DNA from: Rathayibacter sp. VKM Ac-2754
GTDB lineage: Bacteria; Actinomycetota; Actinomycetes; Actinomycetales; Microbacteriaceae
Direction: 5' to 3'
DNA length: 64,000 nt
Assembly (NCBI RefSeq): GCF_009807095.1
Contig: NZ_WUCC01000008.1
Span: 1 to 64,000, forward strand
Notes under the pieces: generated by a model
The model's database searches: none
What the model was told of the DNA's origin: nothing
The model's input: the letters and a program-made list of their open reading frames with translations, nothing else
Program-made: the position numbers and the translations under genes
In this document: positions 1 through 8,355 of the stretch, piece by piece
Layout: each line of letters starts with the position of its first letter
Position numbering within the stretch: the first letter of the stretch is position 1

Positions 1-290
1 GCTCGCCGCGCGGCCGGCGGGACGACGACGCCGTCGGTCGCCACCGAGACCGCGGCGCGGGGCCGGGCGACGAGGTACCCCTCCCCCACCAGCTGATCGA
101 CCGCGGCGACGACGGAGCCGCGCGAGACGCCGAGCTGCTCGGCGAGCACACGGCTCGACGGGATCGGATCGCCGGCCCGGTAGCGCCCGTCGAGGACCGC
201 GGCCCGCAGCGCCTCCGCGAGCGTCGCCCGGACCCTGCCTCGCGCGGCCGGCCCGTGCAGCAGCGGACTCTCGAGATCTCCCGACGCCAC
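1..290 (-). CDS. MocR/GntR-family transcriptional regulator, N-terminal part (cut by window edge)
   Basis: The reading frame on the minus strand runs off the left edge, so only about 96 N-terminal residues are visible. They contain a GntR winged-helix domain: an RATLAEALRAAVLDGRY helix, then the signature IPSSRVLAEQLGVSRGSVV and QLVGEGYLVARP. This pattern is typical of MocR/PdxR regulators, which fuse this DNA-binding domain to an aminotransferase-like PLP-binding domain; that second domain would lie outside the window. The start is taken as GTG at 290 (an in-frame TTG lies at 293) just after a GGGGGAG stretch. The gene is divergent from a PPOx-fold flavoprotein with about 70 bp between them, a usual arrangement for a MocR regulator and its target. 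The MocR assignment over plain GntR is inferred from the sequence style and the partner. Confidence 0.75.
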   Translation of the reverse strand, partial: MASGDLESPLLHGPAARGRVRATLAEALRAAVLDGRYRAGDPIPSSRVLAEQLGVSRGSVVAAVDQLVGEGYLVARPRAAVSVATDGVVVPPAARR

Positions 291-302
291 CAACTCCCCC
301 GA

Positions 303-349
303 TCTGGACCACTCGAATAGTCCTCCGCTGGCATTCTGACAGATCCAGA
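303..349. promoter_or_regulatory. Divergent promoter region with inverted repeat TCTGGA/TCCAGA
   Basis: The intergenic space between the MocR-like regulator and the flavoprotein gene holds TCTGGA at 303-308 and its inverse TCCAGA at 344-349. Paired half-sites in the divergent space are usual for MocR/PdxR operators, so this is a candidate operator. No convincing -35/-10 pair was assigned. Confidence 0.4.
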
Positions 350-361
350 GCGCCCCGCACC

Positions 362-1030
362 ATGGACACCCTCCCCCTCACCGACCGCACCCGCGTCACC
401 CGCCTCCGCGACCGCCAGAGCACCGACCGCGCAGCTCTCGACGCGATCCTCGACGAGGCGCTCGTCGCCCACGTCGCCGTCGTGCGCGACGGGGCCGCGA
501 TCGTCCTGCCGATCCTCTTCGCCCGCGACGGCGACCGGCTCCTCCTGCACGGCTCGAGCGGCGGCGGCCTCCTGCGGGCCGCCGCGCGCGGCGCTCAGCT
601 GACCGTCTCGGTGACGCTGGTCGACGGGCTGGTCGTCGCCCGGTCGACCTTCGACAGCTCGATGAACTACCGCTCCGCGATGATCCTGGGCACGGCCGAG
701 ACCCTCGAGGGCGACGAGAAGGCGCGGGCGCTCGAGCTGCTCTCGGCCCGCCTGCTCCCGGGTAGGAACGAGGAGGTCCGCCCCAGCACGGCCCGCGAGA
801 TCGCAGCGACCCTCGTGCTGCGGATGCCGCTGGGCGAGGCGAGCGTCAAGGTGCGCGCGGCGGGTCCGTCCGACGACGACGCCCAGACCGACGGGGTCTG
901 GGCCGGGGTCGTCCCCGTGGTCACCCGCACGCTGCCGCCGGTCGCGGCGCCCGGCTCCGACGCCCGGGTCCCCGCGTCGGTGACGGCCTTCGTCGACGCC
1001 GTCGACTCCGCCGCTCCCGCTTTCCGGTGA
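362..1030 (+). CDS. Pyridoxamine 5'-phosphate oxidase-fold flavin-binding protein (NimA-like)
   Basis: 222 residues. The N-terminal 150 residues fit the split-barrel PPOx/NimA fold: the repeated strand pattern VAHVAVVRDGAAIVLPILFARDGD, a helix GGLLRAAARG, and the SMNYRSAMILGTAE segment typical of this family, which binds FMN or a related flavin. Members of this group are commonly annotated as pyridoxamine 5'-phosphate oxidase family proteins, but few have a proven substrate. The last 50 residues (WAGVVPVV onward) are also typical of this subgroup. The gene is divergent from a MocR-type regulator, which suggests PLP-linked or nitro-compound-linked control. The stop lies 4 nt from the convergent stop of the next gene. 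The exact reaction cannot be stated. Confidence 0.8.
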   Translation: MDTLPLTDRTRVTRLRDRQSTDRAALDAILDEALVAHVAVVRDGAAIVLPILFARDGDRLLLHGSSGGGLLRAAARGAQLTVSVTLVDGLVVARSTFDSSMNYRSAMILGTAETLEGDEKARALELLSARLLPGRNEEVRPSTAREIAATLVLRMPLGEASVKVRAAGPSDDDAQTDGVWAGVVPVVTRTLPPVAAPGSDARVPASVTAFVDAVDSAAPAFR

Positions 1031-1034
1031 GCCG

Positions 1035-2183
1035 CTACTTCGCGTCCTGACGCGGGAAGACCACCTTCTGCACGACGATGATGACGGAGGCGGCGACCGG
1101 GATCGCGACGAGCGCCCCGAGGACGCCCGCGATCGTGCCGCCCGCGACGGCCGCGATGACGACGACCGCGCCGGGCACCGAGACCGCGCGGTTCATGATC
1201 CGCGGGCTCAGGAGGTAGGCCTCGACCTGCATGTAGACGAGGTAGTAGATCGCGGCGACCAGCGCGGTGAGCGGCGAGGCCAGCAGGCAGGCGAGCGAGA
1301 TGATCACGGCGCCCGAGATGGTGCCGACCAGCGGGATCAGCGACCCGAGGAACGCGACGCACGCCAGCAGCGCGGGGACCGGCCCGCCGATGCTCAGCAG
1401 CAGGATGAAGGTCAGGATGCCGTTGACGCCCGCGAGCGACACCTGCCCGACGACGTAGCGCCCGACGGCTCCGGTGATCTCGTCGCCGACCTCGTGCGCC
1501 TTCGCGCGGTGCGACGCCGGCGCGAAGCGGTACGCGACCGACTTCATCGAGCGCAGCGACGCGAGGAAGTACAGGGTCAGGATGAGCACGATGATCGACC
1601 CGGTGACACCGCTCGCGATGCCGGTGCCGACCGCGAGCAGCCCGCCTCCGAGCGAGAGCAGGTTGTTGGGGTCGCCGATGAAGCTCTGCACGCTGCTGAT
1701 CAGCTGATCGACCTCGACGACGCCCCGCAGCTGCTCCTCGAGATCGAGCACCCACTGCTGTGAGGCGATGTCGGTCACGATCCTGGGCGCGCTGGTCACG
1801 AACAGGGTCAGCTGCTCGATCAGGATCGGGATGATGTAGAGCAGGAGCCCGGCGAACAGCAGCACCACCGCAGCGAAGACCAGGGTGATCGCGAGGGGCC
1901 GCGGGATCTTCCGCTCGAGCCACGAGACGAGGGGGTCGAGGCCGAGCGCGAAGAACATCGCGACGAAGATGTAGGTGAGCACCGTGCCGAGCTCGACGAC
2001 GAGACCGCCGAGCACGAGCGCCACGAGCACCCCGAGGCCGCCGAACAGACCGATGCGGAACGAGCGGATCGTGAAGACCGGCTTGTCCGGGTCGGTCGAC
2101 ACCACGATGTCGGGCTCGACAGGAGGCGGGCCGGCCGCCGTCCTGCGCCGGCGGGAGCGGGCGAAGGCGCGCGGGGTCATCAT
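1035..2183 (-). CDS. AI-2E family transporter (UPF0118-type multi-pass membrane protein)
   Basis: 382 residues. After a basic, proline-rich N-terminal tail of about 40 residues there are paired hydrophobic segments (IGLFGGLGVLVALVLGGLVV, LTYIFVAMFFALGLDPLV), the family signature region SWLERKIPRPLAITLVF, a central soluble stretch, and four or five further hydrophobic helices towards the end. This matches the AI-2E/PerM family. The name comes from E. coli TqsA; in actinobacteria export of autoinducer-2 is not established and other substrates are likely. It is the last gene of a minus-strand run that begins at 8272 and carries surface-polymer functions, with 67 bp separating it from the CDP-glycerol transferase-like gene, so co-transcription is plausible. 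The transport substrate is unknown. Confidence 0.85.
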   Translation of the reverse strand: MMTPRAFARSRRRRTAAGPPPVEPDIVVSTDPDKPVFTIRSFRIGLFGGLGVLVALVLGGLVVELGTVLTYIFVAMFFALGLDPLVSWLERKIPRPLAITLVFAAVVLLFAGLLLYIIPILIEQLTLFVTSAPRIVTDIASQQWVLDLEEQLRGVVEVDQLISSVQSFIGDPNNLLSLGGGLLAVGTGIASGVTGSIIVLILTLYFLASLRSMKSVAYRFAPASHRAKAHEVGDEITGAVGRYVVGQVSLAGVNGILTFILLLSIGGPVPALLACVAFLGSLIPLVGTISGAVIISLACLLASPLTALVAAIYYLVYMQVEAYLLSPRIMNRAVSVPGAVVVIAAVAGGTIAGVLGALVAIPVAASVIIVVQKVVFPRQDAK

Positions 2184-2250
2184 GCGTCGAGCGTAGCGGG
2201 ACGCGGAGGAGGGCTCTGCGGCGCCGCCCGGGCCTTGACGACGTCCCGGC

Positions 2251-3537
2251 TCAGGCCTCAGGATCCCTGTCGTCGACCGCGGGATCGTCGCGGTGCAGCG
2301 CCGCGTGGTGCTCCCACTCGGCGAGCAGCGTCTCGATCGCGGCGTGGAAGCGGGCCGTCGCCGCCCCGGGTGTCGTGTCGCCGAAGTAGTGGGTCACCCA
2401 GCGATCGAGCCGCGCGGCCGACGACTCGTCGTGCTCGACGGCGCCGATCCGGTCGGCGATGGCGGAGGCGTCCTCGGCGCGCAGCCACTCCGCGCCGCCC
2501 AGGTACCCGGTCTCGTCGACCTCGGCATCGGGACTCGTCGGCCGGGTGACCATCAGCGGTCGCCCCGTCGCGAGTCGGTCGTAGACCATTGCCGAGACGT
2601 CGAGGATCGCGACGTCGGCCGCGGCCAGCTGCCAGCCGAGCTCGGCCCCGGTGTCGTGCACGTGGTGCGCCGACGGATCCGCGGCGTTGGCGGCCGCCAG
2701 GAGAGCCACGATGCGGCGGTCGGCAGCGCCGTACTGCGGATCGACGGCACCGCTGCGGGGGTGCGGCCGGTAGATCAGCCGGAACCGCCGGTCGGCGAGC
2801 AGGGCCTCGGCGAGCGCCACCCCGTGACTCCGGATCGAGCCGTAGCCGGCCGCGGGCCGGTCGCCCTCCCAGGTCGGCGCGTACAGCACGACCTGGCGCT
2901 CGTCGGGCGCGAAGGGCGTGCGCCCGGCGAAATGGTCGGCCTGCGGGCGGCCGATCGCGAGGGTGCGCTTGTCGAAGTCGAAGTCCCAGAGCACCCGGTG
3001 CAGCCGGGCCAGGGCCGCGTCCCCCGCGATGAGGCTGTAGTCGTACGCCTTGTACTGATTGGTCGTCATGTACATCTTGTCGCTCTCGCCGTGGTTGACG
3101 AAGACGTGCCACCGGCGGCCGTACCGCATCATCTGGAAGTTGCGGGAGTTCTGGTTGACGTAGAGCACGATCCGCAGCGGCTGCGAGGCGATGGTGCTCT
3201 CGAGATCTGCGACGGAGCGCACGTAGGCGACGGGCACGGGGCTCTCGCGCAGCAGCACCTCGGCGGCGCTCGCGTTGCGCGAGAGCAGGACGACCGGATG
3301 CGTCCGGGCCAGCTCCTGGAGCGGCCGGTACCACTGCCGCACCTGGTAGAGGTTGATGTCGGCGTCGGCGAAGTACACGCCGATCTCGAAGCGGTCGGCC
3401 GGCAGCGGTCCCCGGGTCGCGAGCAGGCCCGCGACGGCGTGCCGGGCGCGCCGAGCGGCGAGGAGATCGCGCAGGATCCCGCGCGCGAGACCCGCGTCCG
3501 TCCGGAGGCGGTCGAGGACGTCGCGGAGAGCCGGCAT
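2251..3537 (-). CDS. CDP-glycerol glycerophosphotransferase-like protein (TagB/TagF family)
   Basis: 428 residues. The C-terminal two thirds resemble the CDP-glycerol:poly(glycerophosphate) glycerophosphotransferase fold (GT-B-like): FVNHGESDKMYMTTNQ, a tight VLYAPTWEGDRPA motif, RLIYRPHPRSG, and a late VAILDVSAMVYDRLATGRP segment that corresponds to the nucleotide-binding end seen in TagF. The HGESDK stretch sits where family members carry the HG(T/E) catalytic histidine motif. No membrane segment is seen, so it is probably a cytosolic or membrane-associated polymer synthase. It starts 25 bp downstream of the amylosucrase gene and belongs to the same polymer operon as two glycosyltransferases and a CDP-alcohol phosphotransferase. 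A role in building a phosphodiester-linked wall or capsule polymer is inferred. Confidence 0.8.
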   Translation of the reverse strand: MPALRDVLDRLRTDAGLARGILRDLLAARRARHAVAGLLATRGPLPADRFEIGVYFADADINLYQVRQWYRPLQELARTHPVVLLSRNASAAEVLLRESPVPVAYVRSVADLESTIASQPLRIVLYVNQNSRNFQMMRYGRRWHVFVNHGESDKMYMTTNQYKAYDYSLIAGDAALARLHRVLWDFDFDKRTLAIGRPQADHFAGRTPFAPDERQVVLYAPTWEGDRPAAGYGSIRSHGVALAEALLADRRFRLIYRPHPRSGAVDPQYGAADRRIVALLAAANAADPSAHHVHDTGAELGWQLAAADVAILDVSAMVYDRLATGRPLMVTRPTSPDAEVDETGYLGGAEWLRAEDASAIADRIGAVEHDESSAARLDRWVTHYFGDTTPGAATARFHAAIETLLAEWEHHAALHRDDPAVDDRDPEA

Positions 3538-3562
3538 CGGAACAGGCTACCCGGGGCGCGGA

Positions 3563-5479
3563 TCAGGCGGGCGTCACCCGGAGCCAGACGAACTGGAGCG
3601 GAGCGAGCCGGAACCCCTCGCGGAGGTCGACCGTGATCTCGGTGACGAGGTCGAGGGCCCAGGCGTCGAAGCCGCCGAAGCGCTCCGGATCGATCTCCTG
3701 GACGTCGTCCGACACGTTCGCGAGCACGAGGACCGACTCGCCGTCTCCGGGCCGCTGGTAGCCCAGCACGTGGCGGTTGACCGGGTCGAACACCGTGAGC
3801 GCGGTGCCGGCGAAGAGCGGCACGGCCTTGCGGACGGCGATCAGGTGCAGGAGTCCGCCGAAGATCTCGCCCGCGTCGGTGCCGGGCGTCTCGCGCTCGG
3901 CGTAGCGCTCGGTGGGCCGACGCGGCCGGTTCACCCAGCGCGAGTCGCCCGCGGTCGTCGGGTCGTCGACGTAGCCGTAGTCGTTCAGCTGCCCGACCTC
4001 GTCGCCGAGGTAGAGCAGCGGCAGCCCGCCGGTGCTGAGGGCGATCGAGTGGGCCAGGAGCACCCGGTCGATCCCGTAGGCGTCGCCCGCCTCCACTCCG
4101 GCGAGGGACGCCGTCGTCCCCGACACCCGGCGGTCGCCGGTGCGGGGGTTCTCCTGGAACGGCACGCCGCGGGCGAAGGTGCCCTCGAAGCGGTCGGTGT
4201 AGAAATCGTTGAGGAACCGCCGGTGCCCCGCGGCGTCGATGCCGAGCTCGGCCGCGTCCTCATCGGCGAAGGTCCAGCCGATGTCGTCGTGCCCGCGCAC
4301 GTAGTTGACCCACGCCGTCCCCTCCGGGAGGGCGTGGCGGCGCTCGAGCGCCTGCGAGAGGAGGCGGACGTCGCGCGTCGCGAGAGCCTCCCAGGTCAGC
4401 GCCATCTGCAGCGGGTTGTACGAGAGCTGGCACTCCTCGAGGTCGATGTACTCGACGACCTCGTCCGGGTGCACGATCGCCTCCGACTTGAACAGCAGCG
4501 ACGGGGCGGCGAGGCGGCAGACCTCGTTGAACGCGCGCAGCAGCAGGTGCGCCTCGGGCTGCGACTCGCTCGTGGTGCCGAGCTTCTTCGCGATGAAGGC
4601 GACGGCGTCCATCCGCAGCGCGTCGACCCCCTGGTTCGCCAGGAAGAGCATCTCGCCCGCCATCGCGCGGAACACCTCGGGGTTGGAGTAGTTGAGGTCC
4701 CACTGGTAGCGGTGGAAGGTGGCCCACACCCACCGGCCGTCCTCGAGCTGCACGAACGAGCCGGGGTGGTCGTCGGGGAAGATCTCGCGCGTGGTGCGCT
4801 CGAAGGCGTCGGGCTGCTCGCGGTCGGGGAAGATCCAGTAGTAGTCCTCGAAGCGCTGCTCGCCCGCGAGTGCCCGGCGGGCCCACTCGTGCTCGTTCGA
4901 GGTGTGGTTGAAGACGAAGTCGACGACGAGCGCGATCCCGTGCTCGCGCAGCTCGGAGGCGAGGCGGCGCAGCCCCTCCATGTCGCCGAGGTCCGGCCGG
5001 ACGCGCCGGTAGCTCGACACCGCGTAACCGCCGTCCGACTCGCCCTCCGGCGCGTCGAAGATCGGCATCAGGTGCAGGTAGTTCAGCCCGATCTCGCGGA
5101 AGTACGGGATCTCGGCACGAAGTCCGTCGAGGTCGCCGGCGAAGCGGTCGACGTAGCAGACGCCGCCGAGCGCCTTGTTCGAGAGGTACCAGTCCGGATG
5201 CTGCTGCCGCACGGCGTCGAGGGCGCGCAGGTCGGCGGGGCGCTCCTCCCACGACGAGGCGGCGAGCTCGACCAGGGCGACCAGCTGGTCGGCGAGGTCG
5301 TCGCGGCCGGCGTAGACCTCCGACAAGAGCTCGACGAGCCGCGGGAGGTGGGCGTCGAGGCGGGCCTGGAACTCGGGGTCCCCAGCCGCGCCCGGGGAGT
5401 CGTCGATCCGGCCCCGCACCGTCCGCAGGAGTTCCTGGGGTGTGAGCGCGCCGGAGAGCAGCTGCGTCGAATCGAACAC
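3563..5479 (-). CDS. Amylosucrase (GH13 subfamily 4-type)
   Basis: 638 residues, almost the length of the Neisseria polysaccharea enzyme. Amylosucrase makes an alpha-1,4-glucan from sucrose and releases fructose. The GH13 conserved regions are all present: DFVFNHTS near residue 187, ALRMDAVAFI with the nucleophile Asp at about 291, KSEAIV with acid/base Glu at about 333, and VRGHDDIGWTF with the stabilising Asp at about 398. An all-alpha N-terminal domain precedes the barrel (PDWYLSNKALGGVCYVDRFAGDL), as in amylosucrases, and the C-terminal beta domain ends FVWLRV. No signal peptide is seen, so it should be cytoplasmic. Lying inside a polymer operon, it may supply a glucan or glucosyl donor, or simply use plant-derived sucrose. 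Related sucrose hydrolases share this architecture. Confidence 0.88.
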   Translation of the reverse strand: MFDSTQLLSGALTPQELLRTVRGRIDDSPGAAGDPEFQARLDAHLPRLVELLSEVYAGRDDLADQLVALVELAASSWEERPADLRALDAVRQQHPDWYLSNKALGGVCYVDRFAGDLDGLRAEIPYFREIGLNYLHLMPIFDAPEGESDGGYAVSSYRRVRPDLGDMEGLRRLASELREHGIALVVDFVFNHTSNEHEWARRALAGEQRFEDYYWIFPDREQPDAFERTTREIFPDDHPGSFVQLEDGRWVWATFHRYQWDLNYSNPEVFRAMAGEMLFLANQGVDALRMDAVAFIAKKLGTTSESQPEAHLLLRAFNEVCRLAAPSLLFKSEAIVHPDEVVEYIDLEECQLSYNPLQMALTWEALATRDVRLLSQALERRHALPEGTAWVNYVRGHDDIGWTFADEDAAELGIDAAGHRRFLNDFYTDRFEGTFARGVPFQENPRTGDRRVSGTTASLAGVEAGDAYGIDRVLLAHSIALSTGGLPLLYLGDEVGQLNDYGYVDDPTTAGDSRWVNRPRRPTERYAERETPGTDAGEIFGGLLHLIAVRKAVPLFAGTALTVFDPVNRHVLGYQRPGDGESVLVLANVSDDVQEIDPERFGGFDAWALDLVTEITVDLREGFRLAPLQFVWLRVTPA

Positions 5480-5530
5480 CGTCGTCCTTTCGGGAGCCTC
5501 CCGCCCGGCCGGGGGGCGGTTGCCCCGATG

Positions 5531-6406
5531 CTAGACGATCGGGGGACGCCCGGCGAACGCCATGCGGAGCACCGTCCGCCACGACAGGACGCGCCGCTCT
5601 CCCGGGTCCGCTCGCCAGCCCTCCCGCCAGCCGGCGAACCACGCGCCGAGCGCGGCGCGGTCGCGGGCCCAGCGGAGGCACTGGATCGCGGTCCAGGAGC
5701 CGACGTAGGCGACGGCGAGCGGCGCAGGAAGGTTCCGCCGCGCGAGCCAGACGCGGTTGCGCGCGTTCAGCCGGTAGTAGTCGGCGTGCCGCGTCGGCTG
5801 GATCACCGGGTGCTCGGCGACCAGCTCGCCGGCGTACCAGGTGGTGCGCCCGGTGTCCCACACCCGCCAGGCGAGCTCGATCCCCTCGTGCGCGTAGAAG
5901 AAGGGCTCGGCCCAGCCGCCGGTCTGCTCGAAGACGTCGCGGCGCAGCACGACCGCCCCCTCCCACACCGAGAACACGGGGCCGGAGCGGCGCGGGTCGC
6001 CCTTGAGGATCCGCGGGATCCAGCGCGTCGGGGCCGGAGTCCCGTCGGTGCTGTCGACACGGGGCTGGACCAGGCCGATCCGCCGGGGTGAGCGCAGGAG
6101 CGCGACGGCGTCGGCGAGGAAGGCCGGCGACGGGATGCGCGCGTCGTCGTCGAGGAAGAAGAGGTACTCCCCCGACACCCTCGGGACGCCGGCGTTCCGG
6201 CCCGCCGGGATCCCGAGGTTCTCGGGCAGGGCGACGCCGCGGACGCCGTCGGGCAGACCGGTCGGCTCCCAGCCGTTGCCGACGCAGACGACGTCGAGCA
6301 CGACGCCCTCCTGCGCGAGCACGCTCGCGAGGCCGGCGGCGAGATCGTCGGGCCGGGTGCCCTGGGTCAGGACGACGACTCCGACGCGGGGCTCAGGAGC
6401 GGACAC
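5531..6406 (-). CDS. Glycosyltransferase family 2 (rhamnosyltransferase-like)
   Basis: 291 residues, GTG start overlapping the end of the upstream CDP-alcohol phosphotransferase gene by 14 bp, which implies translational coupling. The GT-A fold is clear: VGVVVLTQGTRPDDLAAGL at the N-terminus, an NLGIPAGRNAG loop, and the metal-binding LFFLDDDARIP motif. Later, EGAVVLRRDVFEQTGGW and the acidic FYAHEGIELAWRVW fit the acceptor side and the general-base region of family-2 inverting enzymes of the rhamnosyl/galactofuranosyl type. No long hydrophobic segment is evident. Donor and acceptor are unknown; the neighbouring CDP-alcohol phosphotransferase and CDP-glycerol transferase suggest a surface glycopolymer or glycolipid. 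Confidence 0.85.
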   Translation of the reverse strand: MSAPEPRVGVVVLTQGTRPDDLAAGLASVLAQEGVVLDVVCVGNGWEPTGLPDGVRGVALPENLGIPAGRNAGVPRVSGEYLFFLDDDARIPSPAFLADAVALLRSPRRIGLVQPRVDSTDGTPAPTRWIPRILKGDPRRSGPVFSVWEGAVVLRRDVFEQTGGWAEPFFYAHEGIELAWRVWDTGRTTWYAGELVAEHPVIQPTRHADYYRLNARNRVWLARRNLPAPLAVAYVGSWTAIQCLRWARDRAALGAWFAGWREGWRADPGERRVLSWRTVLRMAFAGRPPIV

Positions 6407-7193
6407 GCTTGGAGGCCATGATCGCGACGAAGTGCCCGATCAGGGCGAGGAACGCGAGCGGCAGCAGCGCCGAGACCAGGAAGCGGTCGGCCTCGGAGGC
6501 GCCGACGACCAGCCCGACGAGCGAGGCTGCGAAGGCGAGCATCGTCAGCTCGACCGAGTGGTACAGACGGTGGAACGGCACGAACCGCGCGGTGCGGCGG
6601 AGGCGGGCGAGCCCCGACGAGGACGGCACCGCCTCGCCCTTCGTGTCGGCCAGCTTCGTGAGCCCGGCGTTCGCGCGGGCCACGTGCACCATGTCGTTGA
6701 GCGCCTTGTTCAGCACGATGACGAGGGCGAGCGCCAGCCCGATGGTGGTCCACAGGTAGTCGGCCGGGGCGTCGAACGGCAGCCCGGCCGCGCGGAGGCC
6801 CAGCGCGATCGGGATGAGCGCCTCGGTCGTGTAGTGCCCGACCTTGTCGAGGAAGACCCCGGCGGGCGACGAGGTCCGGCGCCAGCGCGCGACCTCGCCG
6901 TCGCAGCAGTCGACGAGCATCTGCAGCTGACCGAGGAGGAGGGCCAGGGCGGCACCGGCGATGCCGGGGATCAGCAGGGCCGCGGCGGCGCTCCAGCCGA
7001 CCAGGATCATCAGACCGGTCACGCCGTTCGCCGAGATCGACGTGCGGAGCAGGACCCAGGTCAGGTAGGGAGAGAACCGCCGCAGGTAGAGCGAGGCGGT
7101 CCAGTGCTCGGCGTTCCGGCGCCCGCGCACCTCGGGCGGCTGGGCCACCTCCCGGAGCTCCGCGATCGATCGGGGTCTGGTGGTCGCGGTCAT
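6393..7193 (-). CDS. CDP-alcohol phosphotransferase family membrane protein with Asp-to-His change in catalytic motif
   Basis: 266 residues with about six hydrophobic segments. CDP-alcohol phosphotransferases join a CDP-linked alcohol to an acceptor alcohol using the motif D-x2-DG-x2-AR-x8-G-x3-D-x3-D. Here residues 95-120 read D95, D98-G99, A102-R103, G112, D116 and then His120 where the fourth Asp (usually the catalytic base) is expected. The rest of the motif is perfect. The start is ATG at 7193, which overlaps the stop of the upstream glycosyltransferase by 4 bp, and its own end overlaps the next glycosyltransferase by 14 bp. This tight packing argues that it works in the same pathway. 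Whether His serves as the base or the protein uses an unusual substrate is unknown. Confidence 0.85.
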   Translation of the reverse strand: MTATTRPRSIAELREVAQPPEVRGRRNAEHWTASLYLRRFSPYLTWVLLRTSISANGVTGLMILVGWSAAAALLIPGIAGAALALLLGQLQMLVDCCDGEVARWRRTSSPAGVFLDKVGHYTTEALIPIALGLRAAGLPFDAPADYLWTTIGLALALVIVLNKALNDMVHVARANAGLTKLADTKGEAVPSSSGLARLRRTARFVPFHRLYHSVELTMLAFAASLVGLVVGASEADRFLVSALLPLAFLALIGHFVAIMASKRVRS

Positions 7194-8272
7194 GCGCCCC
7201 TCCCTGGGTCGGCCCGGGGCTGGTGGCGGTGGGCGGCGATGTTGCTGGTCAGCCCGGCGAACCCGAGGACGAACCCCGTGCCCCAGGCGACATGGATCGA
7301 CGGGATCACGACGGCGAACCACAGCATCGCGCGGATCCCATCGGGGCGCGCGACGACGATTGTCGCGGCGGCGACCAGGAGGAGGTAGCCGACGGGCACC
7401 GCGAGACCGACCAGCAGCCACGGTGCGGCGCCGACCAGGGCCTGGACGACTCCGCCGAGGCCCGAGAGCAGGCCGAGCGCGAGGAGGGCGACCAGGACGG
7501 GCGGGGCGAAGTAGCGCAGGGAGCGGGAGGCGGGGAACAGGCGGGTCAGCTCGCCGCGCCACATCCCGGTCGAGAGGAACTGCCGCAGCAGCGCCCGCAT
7601 CGACGGGCGGGGGCGGTAGGTGACCGTCAGGCGCGGAGTGAACCAGACGACACCGCCGCCCTCGCGGATGCGGCGGTTCAGCTCCCAGTCCTGGCCGCGC
7701 TTGAAGCGTTCGTCGAAGAGCCCCGCCCGCTCGAGCGCGCTGCGGCGGAAGACGCCCAGGTAGACGGTCTCGGCCGGGCCCTCCTGGCCGCCGACGTGGT
7801 GGGGGGTGCCGCCGAGGCCGATGCGCGAGCCGTAGGCCCGGGCGACCGCGCGCTGGAACGGGGTGAGGCCCTCCGCCGCCATGACGCCGCCGACGTTGTC
7901 GGCCCCGGAGCGCTGCAGCGCCGCGACGGCCTCGCGCGCGTAGTCGGCCGGCAGCACCGAGTGCGCGTCGACGCGCACCACGACCGGGTGCCGCGAGGCG
8001 CGGATGGCGGCGTTCAGCCCGGCGGGCGTGGACCCGACGGCGTTCGGCACCACGTGGATCCGCGGGTCGGCCGCGCTCAGCTGGGCCACCAGCTCCTCGG
8101 TGCCGTCGATGCTCGGAGCGACAGCGAGGACGATGTCGAACGGCCCGGAGTAGTCCTGGGCCAGCAGGGAGTCGACCGCCGCCCTGACGTGGGTGACCTC
8201 GTTCAGCACCGGCATGACGTACGAGACGCCGGGCAGATGGGAGAGGTCGTCCGTCGGTGTCTCGGGCTGCAT
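7190..8272 (-). CDS. Membrane-anchored glycosyltransferase family 2
   Basis: 360 residues. The N-terminal GT-A domain shows SYVMPVLNEVTHVRAAVDSL, GLNAAIRASRHPVVVRVDAHS (the DxD-like metal site as RVDAH), and the acceptor-side RGQDWELNRRIREGGG motif, close to the QxxRW-type motif of processive enzymes. It is followed by three or four transmembrane helices in the C-terminal third (VLVALLALGLLSGLGGVV, PWLLVGLAVPVGYLLLVAAATIVV, VVIPSIHVAWGTGFVLGF). The arrangement resembles succinoglycan/ExoA-type and other lipid-linked sugar transferases. It is the first gene of the minus-strand polymer operon, overlapping the CDP-alcohol phosphotransferase start by 4 bp. Donor sugar and acceptor lipid are not predictable from sequence. 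Confidence 0.87.
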   Translation of the reverse strand: MQPETPTDDLSHLPGVSYVMPVLNEVTHVRAAVDSLLAQDYSGPFDIVLAVAPSIDGTEELVAQLSAADPRIHVVPNAVGSTPAGLNAAIRASRHPVVVRVDAHSVLPADYAREAVAALQRSGADNVGGVMAAEGLTPFQRAVARAYGSRIGLGGTPHHVGGQEGPAETVYLGVFRRSALERAGLFDERFKRGQDWELNRRIREGGGVVWFTPRLTVTYRPRPSMRALLRQFLSTGMWRGELTRLFPASRSLRYFAPPVLVALLALGLLSGLGGVVQALVGAAPWLLVGLAVPVGYLLLVAAATIVVARPDGIRAMLWFAVVIPSIHVAWGTGFVLGFAGLTSNIAAHRHQPRADPGRGA

Positions 8273-8305
8273 GGGTCCAGTTCGTGAGGCGGGAGCCCAA
8301 CCCTA

Positions 8306-8337
8306 GCAGCCCCCGAGGACACGTCCTCGGGGGCTGC
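8306..8337 (-). terminator. Strong 15-bp hairpin downstream of htrA-like gene
   Basis: GCAGCCCCCGAGGAC at 8306-8320 pairs perfectly with 8323-8337 across a 2-nt loop. It lies 18 bp beyond the stop of the minus-strand HtrA-like gene and ahead of the polymer operon. There is no clear U tract after it on that strand, as is common for high-GC actinobacterial terminators. Confidence 0.7.
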
Positions 8338-8355
8338 GGTGGCGCTCGGAAGGGG

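Noticed and set aside
1035-2183. Quorum-sensing autoinducer-2 exporter
   Set aside because: Family name only; no LuxS or AI-2 genes are in the window and the operon context is surface polymer.
3353-6091. Long plus-strand open frame (912 codons) opposite the amylosucrase and glycosyltransferase
   Set aside because: Spans several real minus-strand genes and has a low-complexity, shadow-like composition with no domain.
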